NCBI GenBank assembly: GCA_034509495.1
Contig: CM067514.1
Location: forward strand, 11,500,602-11,564,601
Length of the DNA: 64,000 nucleotides
DNA from: Acestrorhynchus altus
Lineage: Eukaryota; Chordata; Actinopteri; Characiformes; Acestrorhynchidae
Reading direction: 5' to 3'
The notes under the pieces were generated by a model. The model saw nothing but the letters and a program-made list of their open reading frames with translations, searched no databases and was not told the DNA's origin. A program made the translations under genes and the position numbers. Shown piece after piece: positions 1-11,508 of the stretch (position 1 is the first letter of the stretch; every line of letters starts with the position of its first letter).

Positions 1-325
1 GCTAATGTAAATGTAAATGTAAATTTGAATTTTGAACTCACTAATACCTTGATAACACTTAAAATACTATTCTTTTAAAAGTGAAATTTCAGCTAAATGT
101 ACCAGCATGACCAACAATGTCTAACAATATTCCTTTTTTAGAACAACATTTCAGTGAGAGATCAAGTACAAGCACAGAATCAAGTCTCAAGAGTATGGTT
201 TTAAGGCCATGTTCCAAGTTCTACATTCTTCAGACACCAATAAACATGACCACTGTAAGGTCACAGGTGCTCAAAGTTTTGCATACCACTCTAAAACATT
301 CTGAAGCAGGGATGGAGTTAGTTAC

Positions 326-430
326 CTGCACCAACTGCTGCCCCACAGCTGGGGGCAAGGTGACCACTGGAACAGGTACACATGTTGGGCCTAGAGCAGA
401 AACCATCCCCGCAAGTGTTCCTACAGATGG
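326..430 (-). CDS. fbn2/fbn3: Fibrillin coding exon 3: first EGF-like module
   Basis: 105 bp encoding [15 protein letters not shown] and [14 protein letters not shown] and a short Ala/Gly tail. Acceptor CTTCCCAG ends at 431; donor GTAACT starts at 325. Cysteine spacing fits the first EGF domain of fibrillins. The exon is about two codons longer than I recall for human FBN1, with AAVGA at the end instead of a serine-rich turn. The next exon should lie left of position 1; none was seen in 1-325. Confidence 0.92.
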
Positions 431-2648
431 CTGGGAAGAGAAACAGGACAGACAAATCATCAAAAGCAGTTTAATGATGTGAAGAATTAATTCTATAAAT
501 TAAAGCAATTAAATATCTAATGGAGAGGGCATTTGGTTTTAGGTCAATAATGCATTAACAAGGAAAATGACCATCTTTTAAGAACTAATTATTACATGCC
601 AAACAACACAACCCCAGAGTCATATTAGTAATCGTGACTCAGGAGATACAGTGGTATTACTTACGGACTATGCACTGGTTGCCCCCAGGGAGAGTTTTCC
701 ATCCCGGACAGCAATAAGAGTGGAATCGGGAACCACACACATTGGGCCTGAAACAGAAAAAGCACACTAAATAAACAAAACATACTTGTACATATACATG
801 TAATATATAAAAATCCCCATTAAATATACACTAAACTAATTAGTCCTAAAGCCCTTTCTGGCCTACTGGTATAAATGTGGCTATATAAAACGTAAAGATC
901 CTTAAAAGGACACATTCTTGGAGATGGCTACACAGAAAGAGTGCAGTTTGTTCTGGACATCTAAACTTTGAGAGACAGATATGTTTACCATACTCCCTCA
1001 GCTACTCATCCAAGAGATTATTTTGGCTGACCTCCAGCACTGCTGCCCACTTACAGAGCTGGATATGTGAAAAGATATAGACTGACTACATGACATTGAT
1101 ATGACAGTGAGGCCAGAAATGAAAATTATACCATTTCCCCCAGTGCTGTTCAGAGGTTTGCTTCTTAGTTTTACAGTGGAACTATGATGCAGATATGGCA
1201 AACAAGCAATTTAAGCTTTTAGGACTGAACAATTCATTGATTAACCATTTTTAGATAAAAAAAAATGCATGATGTAAGAGAACATTTTTCCAATTGCATG
1301 AGCTATTATTGGAATTGAATCCTACAACATCAAGAACAGGAGCTTTTAAATGGGGAAAGAACATAAATCTAATTTCACAGAGCATGTGAACCAATCTAGA
1401 CTCTAGACCAATCTAGTAGACCTGTCTAGATCAATCCAAAGCAAGTATTTCTCAAGTGAGAAAAAGAGGTTTGGATCTCAAATTATTCATGACAATATAT
1501 ACTGTGGTTATCTGCGAGATCTCAAAAAAGAACCACTATTAGTTCCTTACTGAGTCATGTTTGGAAAACGATGGGTGTGCATACGTGTGAAGAACCTTTT
1601 AAAAGTGTAGAAAGAACCTTTGATTGATGAAAAGGTTCATCATATTCCCACATTACAGATATGACTCTTTATGGAGCCAAAAGTGTTTACTCTATGGCAT
1701 CAGTCAAATAACAATTTCAGGTACCTCGATTTTTGAAAAGGCTAATAAAGGCTAATATCCCATATGATCATGCACACAGCAGGCCTAAGTGATCATATGC
1801 TGGATGTTGTCAATAATGTCTAGTAGACTTCTTTATGTGGTTCCTGACATACTGTTTTCTAAACATATGGATTATGTTACATAGCTGAAAAATGGAGTAC
1901 ATAACATAGCTGAAAACAACAGTGTGAATTGTGTAGCTAACCAACTCCCTCGGTTTGACTTTTAACCCAATCCGTCCATTCTTCATTAAGTTTAATTCTT
2001 CTGGTTAGCCAATATTGCTCAGAAATTTGAAGTCCACTAACTTTAGAAGCAGTTCCTTTTTTCAGTGCAAACCCCAAACCACCTGAACTGGGAAGATGAA
2101 AAGCTCAGTGATGAATTTACAGGCTGTGGTAGTTTCCTACATATTGCCGACAGCTTGGACCCGGTCACCTTCAGAACTGCCATTTGCTGTTATTTTGTGG
2201 AATTCATGCTTGATGTATGACTGAAAATCTGCTTGAGGTCCATGTGAAATCTGACCTTTATTTCTATCAGCACTCAGTTACGTCTGCTATAACTGGATCC
2301 TAAACAAGCCACGAGGTACATTAGTCTTTCCACACACAAACAAACATGCACACTCACTCACTCACTCACACTCACATTTTCTTTTACTCCACAATTCAAG
2401 ATGTTTACCCATGCATGGGAAAGTGAGTTTCTTGTTTAAATCTCTAAATGGATTCCAAACGGAAACACCAGTGGTAAATGGTAACTTGATGGATTTGGGT
2501 GCGATTTCAAGATGAAACTGAAAAAAGAGAAATATACTCTCAGAGAGGACTCGGAGATGTAGAGAAAAATACAGAGAGAAAAAAAGAAGAAAGGAGAGGA
2601 ATAAAGCAGAGCAATATCACAGAAAAGAGCGAGATATTAGTGAGGGAA

Positions 2649-2711
<63 letters not shown>

Positions 2712-5700
2712 GAGTAAGCAGAAGGTGAAAGGTTGAAGGAGATAAAGGTCCAGAGGCTAGAGGCAGAATAGAAAAAGAGGAATGGTGGGAAAGGGGTAAG
2801 AATCAGCAGGAGGGAAAGAAAACAAACTGTAGTTAAGTAGAGGGGAGGGAGAGCGGAAAACAAAGCCATGGAAATTAGGCCAGGCCATGATAGAGCACCA
2901 GCAACCAGGGGCAAAAAACCTGAGGGTCACATTTCTCAACCCAACACACACATACACACATCTCTTGCAGTCTGAAAAATGAGCTCTCACACGTACAGAA
3001 TGAGAAGAACTTGCCAAGACGGATCCCCCTGGACCCCTATCTCTCCTCAGCAACCCCTGCTATTTGCAGTTCACAGAAACCCAGACATGTTGGGTTCATA
3101 GCTGATGGGTGTATGAGTATTAACTGCTGCTCCCACTCATATTTAAAGTTTTTGGGACCCCCAAACATGCCACTGAATGTTCTGAAAATTTGCCTTTGAC
3201 CAGTAGATTTCTGCCGGACTGCTCTGTGCACCAATTAGTGTGTGCTTAATTCAGTGTCAGAAAAGAGTCAATGTTATTACACCAATGCTCAAAAGGCCCT
3301 AGAAAAAGTCAAAGATTATTAAAGAATCGCCAAATATGCATGAGCATAGCCAAAGTCCCTAAGTCTTTGAAAACAGTCAATGGACAAAAATCAAAAATGT
3401 CCTTAATTCAGTCAATGTTTATAACAGTCAATATCAAAGCAAAGTCAATGTTCTTAACTATATGCCTGAGAAGAATCAATTGTCTGAGAGGAGACAATTG
3501 TCCAAGAAGAGTCATTATTAATCAAAGTCCTAGAATAAAAAAGATTAAAACATAATAGTCCCCAAAAGCCCCCATGTAAGTACCCAGGGAAATCAATGTA
3601 TTTAAGTGTGTTTTCAAGGAGAATCAGCGTAAATAGTTTTCAAGAACAGTCAATGTTCTTAAGATGGTGCCTGAGAACAGTCAAAGCTCTTAGGTCAGTG
3701 CCTGAGAATGGAAAGTCAAAGAAGGGTCCATTTCAATAAATGAATTGCCCAAAAGAGTAAAGACCCTGTGGTCAATGACCGGGAATAATCAAAGTCCTGA
3801 GGACAATGCCTGAGAATGCCAAAATCCTTAATGCCTGAGTACATTCAAAATTCTTAGGTCAATAACTGAGAAGAGTCAGTGTCCGTAAGTTAGAGTCAAA
3901 CAAGAGTCAATCTCAATATATCATTGCCCAAGAAAAGTTAAAGTCCTCAGGTCAATGCCTGAGAAGAGCCAAAACCTAAAGGTCAATGTCAGAGAATGCC
4001 TAAGTCCTTAACCCAGTGCCTGAGAACATTCAAAGTCCTTAAGTCAGTGCTTGTAAATAGTCAATATCCTTAAGTCAAAGTCTAAGAACTGTCATTGTCA
4101 ATAAGTCAATGCCCAAGAATGCATTGTCCTTAAGCCATTTCCTGAGAATAATAAAATTCCTCAAGAACAGTCAATGCCAGTAAGTAAAAATAGTCAGTAT
4201 CCTAAAGTCAGTACCACAGAATAGTCAGTTTGGGGACTGTTTGGTTACTATGACATTTGAAAGCACACAGTTGGGCTAATGTTTAAGCAGTGAGCATGTC
4301 AAAAATGACTTTCTGCAATAAAAAAGGACCACTGTTCACTTAACCATCTATAGTTAGTCATACAGATGGATCATATCCAAGACAATGACAATTGTAGCAT
4401 TATCCAGATACTAGACAAGTTTCCCCACAGGCTGGATCAGCTGTCTGGCTTAAATCACCTTGCTTTGCATGGCTAATTCATAAGGTCACAACCACACATA
4501 TCTGTTCAGGACCTCCAAGGCAAGAAATGAGGACATTGTTTGAAAGCTACTCTAACATGGATTTTTAAAGGAGGAAAACAAACAACTGGGGATTGCAGAG
4601 AAACTGTTATTTGGCAGAGAGTCTCTTGCAAATGTAAGTCAGCAATGACCCGGGGGCTATTGTTCTTGTAGAGGCCAAAGGTTAGGCGGCTGGTATCTGC
4701 CCTAAGGTCCCAGTACTGTTGCCTTCTGAAGCCTTCAGCCAATAAACAGACATAACATCATGTCAGATGTGAATGCGACACAGGTTTCAAGATCTAAGTC
4801 TTAGTCTTTTTAAGTTCTGCAAGGTCTTTCCTAGCCTTGCACTGGGATGACCTATGATAACCCTTTGGGTTAGGCAAGACTCATGTACTGAATGCAGCAG
4901 AGCATGGATCTCGTCCATCTCAAGACACTAAACAAACTATTTCAAACTATTGTACACACAGTCTCTACTTATAACACAAATTATTTTAATTACCTTCATT
5001 ATTTTAAATGGTTTGATAAAAACATACTGACATCCCATGGATTTGTTTCAACTGACAGCATTGTTCTTAAACATGCATGTCTTTTCTTTCCCAAGAAATT
5101 GCATCTGCACAATGTTCAAATACATATAAATGAAAGCTTTTGCTGTGATTCATGTAGTCTTCAGTATCCACAATGGAATTTATTCCTTCCAATGGGCGTT
5201 TCAGGTCAAGAAAAAAGTATATATTCAAATGGTGAGAACTCTCTCTTCTAGGGAAAATGAACAACGGGTGTTTGAGGGAAGCTGGAGGCCGCCCTGAGTG
5301 GATGAGGGAACCTGACAATCCTTTGGCTGCCGTCCGGGTGGCTGAATGTGATTCTTTACTTTGAGGAAAGTTCTCAACACCAGCAAACATTCAGAAACAT
5401 CTCCCTCAAGGCTGCTGATGGCTGGCTTTCAGCATTTATTTGGAGGTCTTTGAGTTCTTGTTTTTAGGGAGCAGCTCAGCCTGGCATTGGTGGACCAGCA
5501 CCACAAATTTTTATACGCACCATGAGTCAAGAGCTTTTACAACAGTCTCCCCAGACTTTCTCCTAATTTAGGAGGTCCACCAGGATGTAATCAGATTCCT
5601 CCTGTGTGTGGGCCAAATCACACTTCGCCAAGAGAGCCAACGAGTCAGGCAAATTCCAAATCATCTACACCAGTCTGCGCTTAAACAGTCTGACACTAAG

Positions 5701-8700
5701 GGGAGGGTGCTACATGGGCGGCCTTTTGCTGCCTCAACATGTATCATTCACCAAAGCCACCACGTTTCATTATTAAATTCCTTCTCAAAGTCTTATATAC
5801 TTCCTGTTTGTACTGTTCAGATGCAGCAAAGAATATAAATGGTGCTTAGAAGAGTGTTTGTAATTAAGATGTTGTGTCAACCAGACTAGAGCTTGACGGT
5901 GGGCCAACAGCAACAATGTATGAATATGGGGGTCATTTTGTTAATGACAAGTGAAAAGTGCCCCAGATTTTTTGTTGTTGTTTGCAGGCAACAAGGAGAT
6001 AAGAACAATTTGAAAGTTGGGGAAGTTGTGCAAGTGCAAGTCCTGAGTCCCCCTCAACCATTAAATGTTTGTGTTTTCAGCACAATCACTTAATATTTAG
6101 TGCCAAACAAATTAGTACAATTACACATTACTGTCAAGATTAGATATTCATGGACAGTTATACTGGAAAATTGGCCAAAAGATCTAATTGTTTGGGAAGG
6201 CTGCAGGATAAGCATGGCAGGCCTGATGTAGGATCTTGGATTTAAAAACATGATGGTTCTACAGCACATTCCTTCTTTTGTGTACAGAAAGAGGATCCCC
6301 ATCTGTAGACCTCAAACTGACAGACACCACCACCATGGCGTAAAGCAATTACAGATGATAATGTGTAATAGAGGATTATTTCTGTTTGCCATGCTTTCAG
6401 ACACTTTCTCACCTGCTGCCTTAAAACAGACATGCTTTGTAGCGCCCTCCGGAGTCAAGGGGGATACCTCATTTCCTGTGGCCATATGTGGGGTGGGGGG
6501 CATAAGCAGGGACAGATGAGAGACTGATTGGAATAACTGATGCAGACATTTGAGACCGGCAAGAACAAGACATCCCTTGTTTTTCCAAAAATTAGTAAAA
6601 ATATACAGCAAAAGGCCAGTCTGGTAGACTTGTACATCACTCCCGGCCACCCCAAAGCCAGACAGGCATGGCTCAAATGTCTGGAAAAGTGCCATCGTGA
6701 TCTGTTGCCTTGTGTTCATCTGCAATGCATTTACCATACCTTTCCAAACAAACTGCAATATGTGTAGCATTCATTCAAAGTGGCCAAGTAAAAATGTAAA
6801 CACTCATGTCATCACTCCTGGAAAATTCTTTTACTGTATAGTCTTGTCATATTCCTCTCCCTGCTAGTGCACTCAAGTATTCACGGCCCATTGCATTACA
6901 TGGCTTTTAAACACATTTAATAATCCATTCCCCTTATATATTGGTTTGGCTGCAATCCAGTTTAGAAGGTATGCTGTAGAAGGTAATGGAAAACCTGATG
7001 CACAGTCACCCACACTTTTCAACACATGTACACATACATTCTGAGGTACTCTCTTATTGAGACTACAGCTTTAAAACTCATGAGTTTTTTATAGTATAGT
7101 ATTATGTTGCTTGATTTCAATATGGCATTATAATGTATAACAGGTTTTTTCAAAAAAAAAAGTTTGGGAGGACCAGTATTTAGTATGTGTTTAAGCAAGG
7201 AACTGGACTGGATATTGGCCTTTGACTCCTGATATATACTTTATGGACAAAATTTTTGGAATAAATTTTGAGGTTAGTGAGGTTAGTGATGTTGGATGAT
7301 CAATTCCCCCTTTTGACTCCAACTACCCAACTCACCCCAAAGGAACTGGATGGAGTACCATCATTTCAGAGGACACAGTTCCACAGCTTCATAGTTCAGT
7401 TTTGGGGGGCTTTATACCACTGTAGCCCATGCCTGGCATTAGGCATAGTGCCAATCAATTTATGTTTATCTACTCTAGAGATCTTTCCCTACAAGGACTG
7501 TGTATGCATTTGTACATCTGTGTTCATAACAAGCATTTAAACTTAAAGTAGCTGAATGCATTCATTAGAAGGGGTGTCCACAAACATTAATTAATATAGG
7601 CAAAATCAAGCCAAGCAGACAAGCAGACAGAAAGTGGCATTTCAGGTTAGTAACTGAGCGCAACAACAAAAGTATAAGCATTTCTTCACGGCTCAGATGT
7701 TTGAGATTTTTTTAGAGGTCTGCATGTGATGAAGACAAACTGTCCTTCTGAGATTTAATAGTTGTTGACACACAGCAGATCATTCCTCTTGTTTGTCGAC
7801 ATGCCAACACCAGAAACAAGTGTGACTCACGTTCATGTTTGCAAAAGTGGAACAGGTGGTAAATAAAATAACGTGGCATTCTCGCAGTGTGGGAAAATTA
7901 AGTATGCTGTACAAGATATGATTAGTTCTGAGATAATCTGAATTAATTCATTGACATTCTAATGAACTGGCTTCAGTATGTATTGCTAATGTAATGCTAT
8001 TGTGCAAAATATCATCTTAACTTTCAGCAGAATGTTAAAAGATTCTATTCCAAGTTGTTTTGGAGCATTTCTATTGGTCCATTCACCACAAACTTTTGAT
8101 AAAATATAACTAACAACTGCCAGATCCACATTTTGTCAAAAAGTGTGTGGAGATACAATGTGTTTGTAGTTCCAACTATACCATACAGCACCACATAACA
8201 TATCATATGTCAACGCTGTCTCACAACAAGCAGGTTAGCTAGTGACCAGGTTGTCAACAGAGTTAGAACAAGTGCTTTTGTTTCAAATTTTAATAATACT
8301 GAATGCTCATACCTTCTAACTTCTGATATCAACTACCTGGTCTTTGAGGATGATAAAGGCTCTATATAAGTCATTGTATACTAATAATGTTATTATAAGT
8401 GTGTTATGTTTGAGTCATGACTCAAAACTGTAACTGTTACTTTAAATGATTCCTGACTGTGGTTTTGTATAACCAGTGCATTCAGTGCACATACTTCTGT
8501 TAAATCATTGTCAGGAAGCTTCTTACCCCCTCAGGGAATCCTGTCCTCTCCTCCGGACCCTATTCTGGACCTCTCCCTCTGGTTTTCCATTGAAGCGGCT
8601 GGCCTGCAGACCTCCATCTTCCTGGCCCTGCACTGTCTGGAGAGTTGCCCAGCAGACAGCAGTCCACCCCAGCACCACCCTGGCCAACGTCCAAGCCCCC

Positions 8701-8711
8701 ATTGGCCCCAT
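326..8711 (-). CDS. fbn2/fbn3: Fibrillin (FBN2/FBN3 group), 5' part of gene: first three coding exons, gene continues beyond left edge
   Basis: Fibrillins are large secreted glycoproteins that assemble into extracellular microfibrils and bind latent TGF-beta/BMP complexes. Three minus-strand exons (8527-8711, 665-747, 326-430) join in frame and encode about 124 residues. In order these are a hydrophobic signal peptide (about residues 4-29), a basic furin-type site RVRRR (51-55), the fibrillin-unique N-terminal domain with Cys66, adjacent Cys74-Cys75 and Cys87 (motif [15 protein letters not shown]), and the first EGF-like exon ([13 protein letters not shown], 97-109). Introns are 7.8 kb and 234 bp, all GT-AG. 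From recalled human sequences the cysteine region looks most like FBN2, while LAPSCG after the first EGF Cys pair and the short pre-domain recall FBN3. The head-to-head ceramide synthase neighbour also matches human FBN3-CERS4. The family call is secure; the paralog is not. The remaining exons lie outside the window. Confidence 0.93.
665..747 (-). CDS. fbn2/fbn3: Fibrillin coding exon 2: fibrillin-unique N-terminal (FUN) domain
   Basis: 83 bp encoding residues 62-89 with [13 protein letters not shown] and PGGNQCIV, the near-invariant fibrillin N-terminal cysteine pattern. Acceptor TTTCAG ends at 748; donor GTAAGT starts at 664. One base at each end joins to neighbours, giving G62 and P90. Phase matches the human exon arrangement as I recall it. 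Confidence 0.95.
769..2640. other. Fibrillin intron 1, left part: no gene
   Basis: AT-rich intronic sequence. Apart from the small AGAACC repeat, I see no exon with both splice sites and no recognisable element. Confidence 0.6.
1580..1640. repeat. AGAACC/GGTTCT repeat, small copy
   Basis: GTGAAGAACCTTTTAAAAGT, AGAAAGAACCTTTGATTG and AAAAGGTTCATC in 60 bp. Confidence 0.45.
2653..2709. repeat. (GA)n microsatellite in a purine-rich stretch
   Basis: About 28 GA repeats within a purine-biased region (2510-2880) that produces spurious R/E-rich open frames. Confidence 0.98.
3247..4226. repeat. Diverged 31-bp minisatellite, about 1 kb, in fibrillin intron 1
   Basis: About 30 imperfect units of the form GTCAATGCCTGAGAA, a short variable part, then CAAAGTCCTTAA. 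Several consecutive units between 3950 and 4120 are exactly 31 bp. It contains only short accidental open frames. The left border is gradual. Confidence 0.8.
4240..7235. other. Fibrillin intron 1, middle part: nothing recognised
   Basis: Several open frames of 60-150 codons occur on both strands, for example around 6312-6770, but none has family resemblance or splice-bounded structure. A feature-poor stretch of unique sequence. Confidence 0.55.
7236..7600 (+). mobile_element. MITE family A, copy 1 (fibrillin intron 1)
   Basis: Non-autonomous DNA element with ends resembling TATGGACAAAAGTATTGGGACAC on one side (here TTTATGGACAAAATTTTTGGA) and TGTCCACAAACATTTGGA on the other (here GGGTGTCCACAAACATTA). 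The shared core includes GTTGGATGATC, GGAGTACCATCATTTCAGA and GGCTTTATACC. I do not know its formal family name. Confidence 0.75.
7601..8526. other. Fibrillin intron 1, right part
   Basis: No exon. 8053-8150 (TGGAGCATTTCTATTGGTCC and following) resembles a fish repeat also glimpsed at 31750-31815, at low confidence. Confidence 0.45.
8527..8711 (-). CDS. fbn2/fbn3: Fibrillin coding exon 1: start codon, signal peptide, furin-type site
   Basis: 61 codons plus two bases. Met1 at 8711-8709 is the first ATG after an in-frame TAG. A second in-frame ATG at residue 4 (8702-8700) sits closer to the hydrophobic core and may also be used. The segment reads as a signal peptide, then a linker rich in G, Q and E, then [12 protein letters not shown]. 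The donor is GG|GTAAGA at 8526-8525; the split glycine codon is completed by the next exon. RVRRRG is shared with human FBN2 and FBN3 and marks propeptide removal. Confidence 0.9.
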
Positions 8712-8794
8712 ACAGTCCTCACTCTAGCAGTCACTTATTGCCTGGACGTTCCCAAGCTCCACTCGTCCGGTCCGGCTCCACTTCAGGGTGACAG
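8712..8794 (-). other. Probable fibrillin 5' UTR part of the start-codon exon
   Basis: On the minus strand a pyrimidine-rich tract (about 8800-8822) leads to an AG at 8796-8795, so the exon may begin at 8794 and include 83 bp of 5' UTR before the ATG. That would make this the second exon with a non-coding exon upstream, as in human FBN1. Only transcript data could confirm it. Confidence 0.45.
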
Positions 8795-8904
8795 CTGGAG
8801 TTCAGAGAGGGAAGAGGAGGACAGTGTTTGGAATATAGGTCATTATGTGCTTACAGTGTAGGTTTGTCTTTGCTGTTTTCTGCACTGTAAATGGTCATTT
8901 CCCT

Positions 8905-9490
8905 GCAGGAATACTATAGAGATTTATTAAAGGCAACAGAAACAGCCCCTTATAATTCCCTGCATTATAACACTATGTAGTCAAAAAATGGTCCCTTATC
9001 ACCATTGCCTTTACTGGAACATTATATGGAGCACTATTATAAGGAACAGAATTTATTCCCTTGTCACTATTTCCTGAATTGGATAACTATAAAAAACACC
9101 ATTATAGGGAACAGAAAGGGTCCCATAATCATGATTCCCTATACTGGAGCACTATACAGATCATATAATGAACTTTACTCACTAATCCCTTCATTGGAGC
9201 ACTATATCAGCTCTCTGTTAAAAGGAAAATAAATTGTCACTTATTCATTCATTCATTCATTCATTCATTCATTCATTCATTCATTCATCTTATCCACTTC
9301 GTCCTGGTCAGGATCACTGTGGGAAATCATTGGGTGAAAGGGATGGACAGGCGGCAGTCGTTTGTGGGTCCCTTAATCACTATTCCCTACACTGGAGCAC
9401 TATATACTACACTGTAACAGAATTAGATCCCTAGTCAATATTTCCCTACACTAAACACCTATGCAGAATATTATTTTAGGGAACATAAAT
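8905..9490. repeat. Irregular tandem repeat (50-70 bp units) 5' of the fibrillin start exon
   Basis: Units share CTGGAGCACTATA, GGGAACAGAA and GTCCCTTATCAC-like blocks spaced about 50-70 bp apart. The array is interrupted at 9243-9345 by (ATTC)n and a short GTCCTGGTCAGGATCAC segment typical of another fish repeat, after which the array resumes. Confidence 0.7.
9243..9288. repeat. (ATTC)n microsatellite
   Basis: About eleven ATTC units, followed by ATCTTATCCACTTCGTCCTG, a familiar fish repeat tail. Confidence 0.95.
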
Positions 9491-10392
9491 GGAACAGTAT
9501 ATTTTCAGACAGAAAGACAGGGGTCATTGTTTTATATTTGAATATAGCCATTGAGTTTTTGATTTACTTGTTATTCAGTTTAATATGTTCATTTTCTTTT
9601 TAGGATATGTCATGTTTTATTAGAAGAATGCAACAATAAAAAAACTCATGTGTTTCCATTACAGAGGCACCAGTACACTAAAACCGCTTTGAAGTGTGCA
9701 ACATCACATGAAATTTTACAACGTTACCCTGATGTGACACATGCCTGCTGTTTTCCAAATCGGATGTGAGGGAACTCCTGCACTTGGCTAAGTGAGAAGA
9801 TATGTGTTTACACTGGACACAGGTGTGCTGTCTGGGAGAGGTATCAGAAATGCTGGAGGCATGACAGCACTCAACAGTCCTCAAAGACACACCCCCTATA
9901 GCATACAGTCTATATATGTCAGAACACTGCACATCACTGTAGAAGAATGTTAGGATAACATCACTGCTTTTTCACACCTATAAAGGTCAAATTTGTTTGG
10001 TTCATTTGAAAATGAATCAAATAGCTAAAAGCAAACTGAAATGAAACTCACTATGATTTAAGTATCATTTTAATTGTCATTAAGGCTCACCTGCATTAAT
10101 GTCCTGCACATATTAGAAAGTGAACAATTATCATATGAGCCCTGTGGTAAGTAAGAGACCTGAGCATTTTTAGCCAACAGCTGGAATCAATGGTGTTGCT
10201 ATTTAAAAGTGTCGGATTTTAGTAAAGTTTTACTTTAATGCAAAGGCATTTCAACACCAAGAGTGTTAGCTTTAACATGGATTTAGTATTAATTCATTCA
10301 TTTGTTCGTATGTTGAGGATCCAGTGACATTTGAGGAAATACTGTACCATCACAAAATATATTGGGATTGTTACATTTACGTACCAATTTAT
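9491..10392. other. No gene or element recognised
   Basis: Unique-looking, AT-rich sequence 5' of the fibrillin start exon. It could hold first-intron or promoter sequence, but no signal stood out. Confidence 0.5.
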
Positions 10393-10715
10393 TTGGTACA
10401 TTTATGTTTACCATAGAGTGCAACAGCAACCCTGCTTAGACTGCTGAGAGTTTGTAAATGTGCATGTAAACTCACTGTGCTTGTGCACGGGGCATTTGCC
10501 CTCCACATTTAACCCATCCACGCAGTGAAAAACACATATACACAAGGGGGCAGTGAGCACACATGCCCAGAGCAGTGGAGAGCCCTTTCCATGGTGCCCG
10601 GGGAGCAAGTGGGGAGTTGAGCAATTGAACTTCAGTCATCAAGCACTTCAGGGAATCAAACCAGCAACCTTCCAGTCACAAGGTTGCTTCCCTATCCACC
10701 ATGCCACTGTTATGG
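10393..10715 (-). mobile_element. SINE-like fish repeat
   Basis: Contains GGGGGCAGTGAGCACACATG, CCATGGTGCCCGGGGAGCAA, GGAATCAAACCAGCAACCTT and CACAAGGTTGCTTCCCTAT. The ordered blocks resemble a tRNA-like B box/anticodon region seen in a widespread teleost repeat. No intact tRNA fold was found. Orientation is tentative. Confidence 0.6.
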
Positions 10716-11508
10716 GTGTGGGTATATGGGTGTGAAAACAATAACAGTATTACACTGCTTCATTTCCCCAACTTACCCCAAACACATTCTGAATTTAGTA
10801 AATGTAGTAGCTGCTTAGCTGAGACATGCCTGATGTCCCAAGTTTGCTTCTTTAGTTTTTCACTAAAGCTGGAAGGCTTATATAGCTAACAAGTAACACA
10901 CATTTAGGAAATCCATAAAGAAGCAAACTTTAAACAACAAATATTTAAGAGTTACCTGACTTTGGGGAAAATGATAATTGTATAAATGTGAGTATTTGGT
11001 TGATTTAGGCCTTAGATGATGTCATTTTTCACAAATTCAATAGTCTATTATATCTGTCCAGTCATGAAGCTTTCCACAGCAAAGCACACCAGCCATACAC
11101 ACTTTTACAAGTCCACACAGACAGCATTAGTGTTGCATGATGTTGAAAAATGGCCAGTTCTTCGGTGCTCTCATTAAAGCAAGACTTTCAGTATAAAAAT
11201 GGGCCTCCAAAGATTTACAACTACTAAAATGGGTTTCAACTTCAAGTGGACTGAGAAACAGCACACTGCTAAAAGAGTGACCATTTTCCTTTCAGCACAG
11301 TGCATTATGTTTGAGAGTCAAACCAGACAAGAGCCTGGAGGGATCATCATTTCAGCTGTAGGAACCCTGACAAACTTATCCACACATTTTACCCAAACCC
11401 AGGCTGTCATAAACTGGTTTATAATGGCTAGACCACTTTGATTAAATCAGTGGAAGTGAATTAGGATTATCTGACAGACACAATGGTTAAATTTCACAAA
11501 TCTAGAAG

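Noticed and set aside
2499..2914. R/E-rich and S/L-rich open frames
   Set aside because: Translations of a GA microsatellite and its purine-rich flanks. The same reasoning covers frames at 13716-14086, 24760-25181, 30029-30462 and 50775-50983.
6312..6770. Longest uninterrupted open frame (152 codons, minus strand)
   Set aside because: No family resemblance, overlapping open frames on both strands, no splice borders, and it lies inside fibrillin intron 1. Chance opening.
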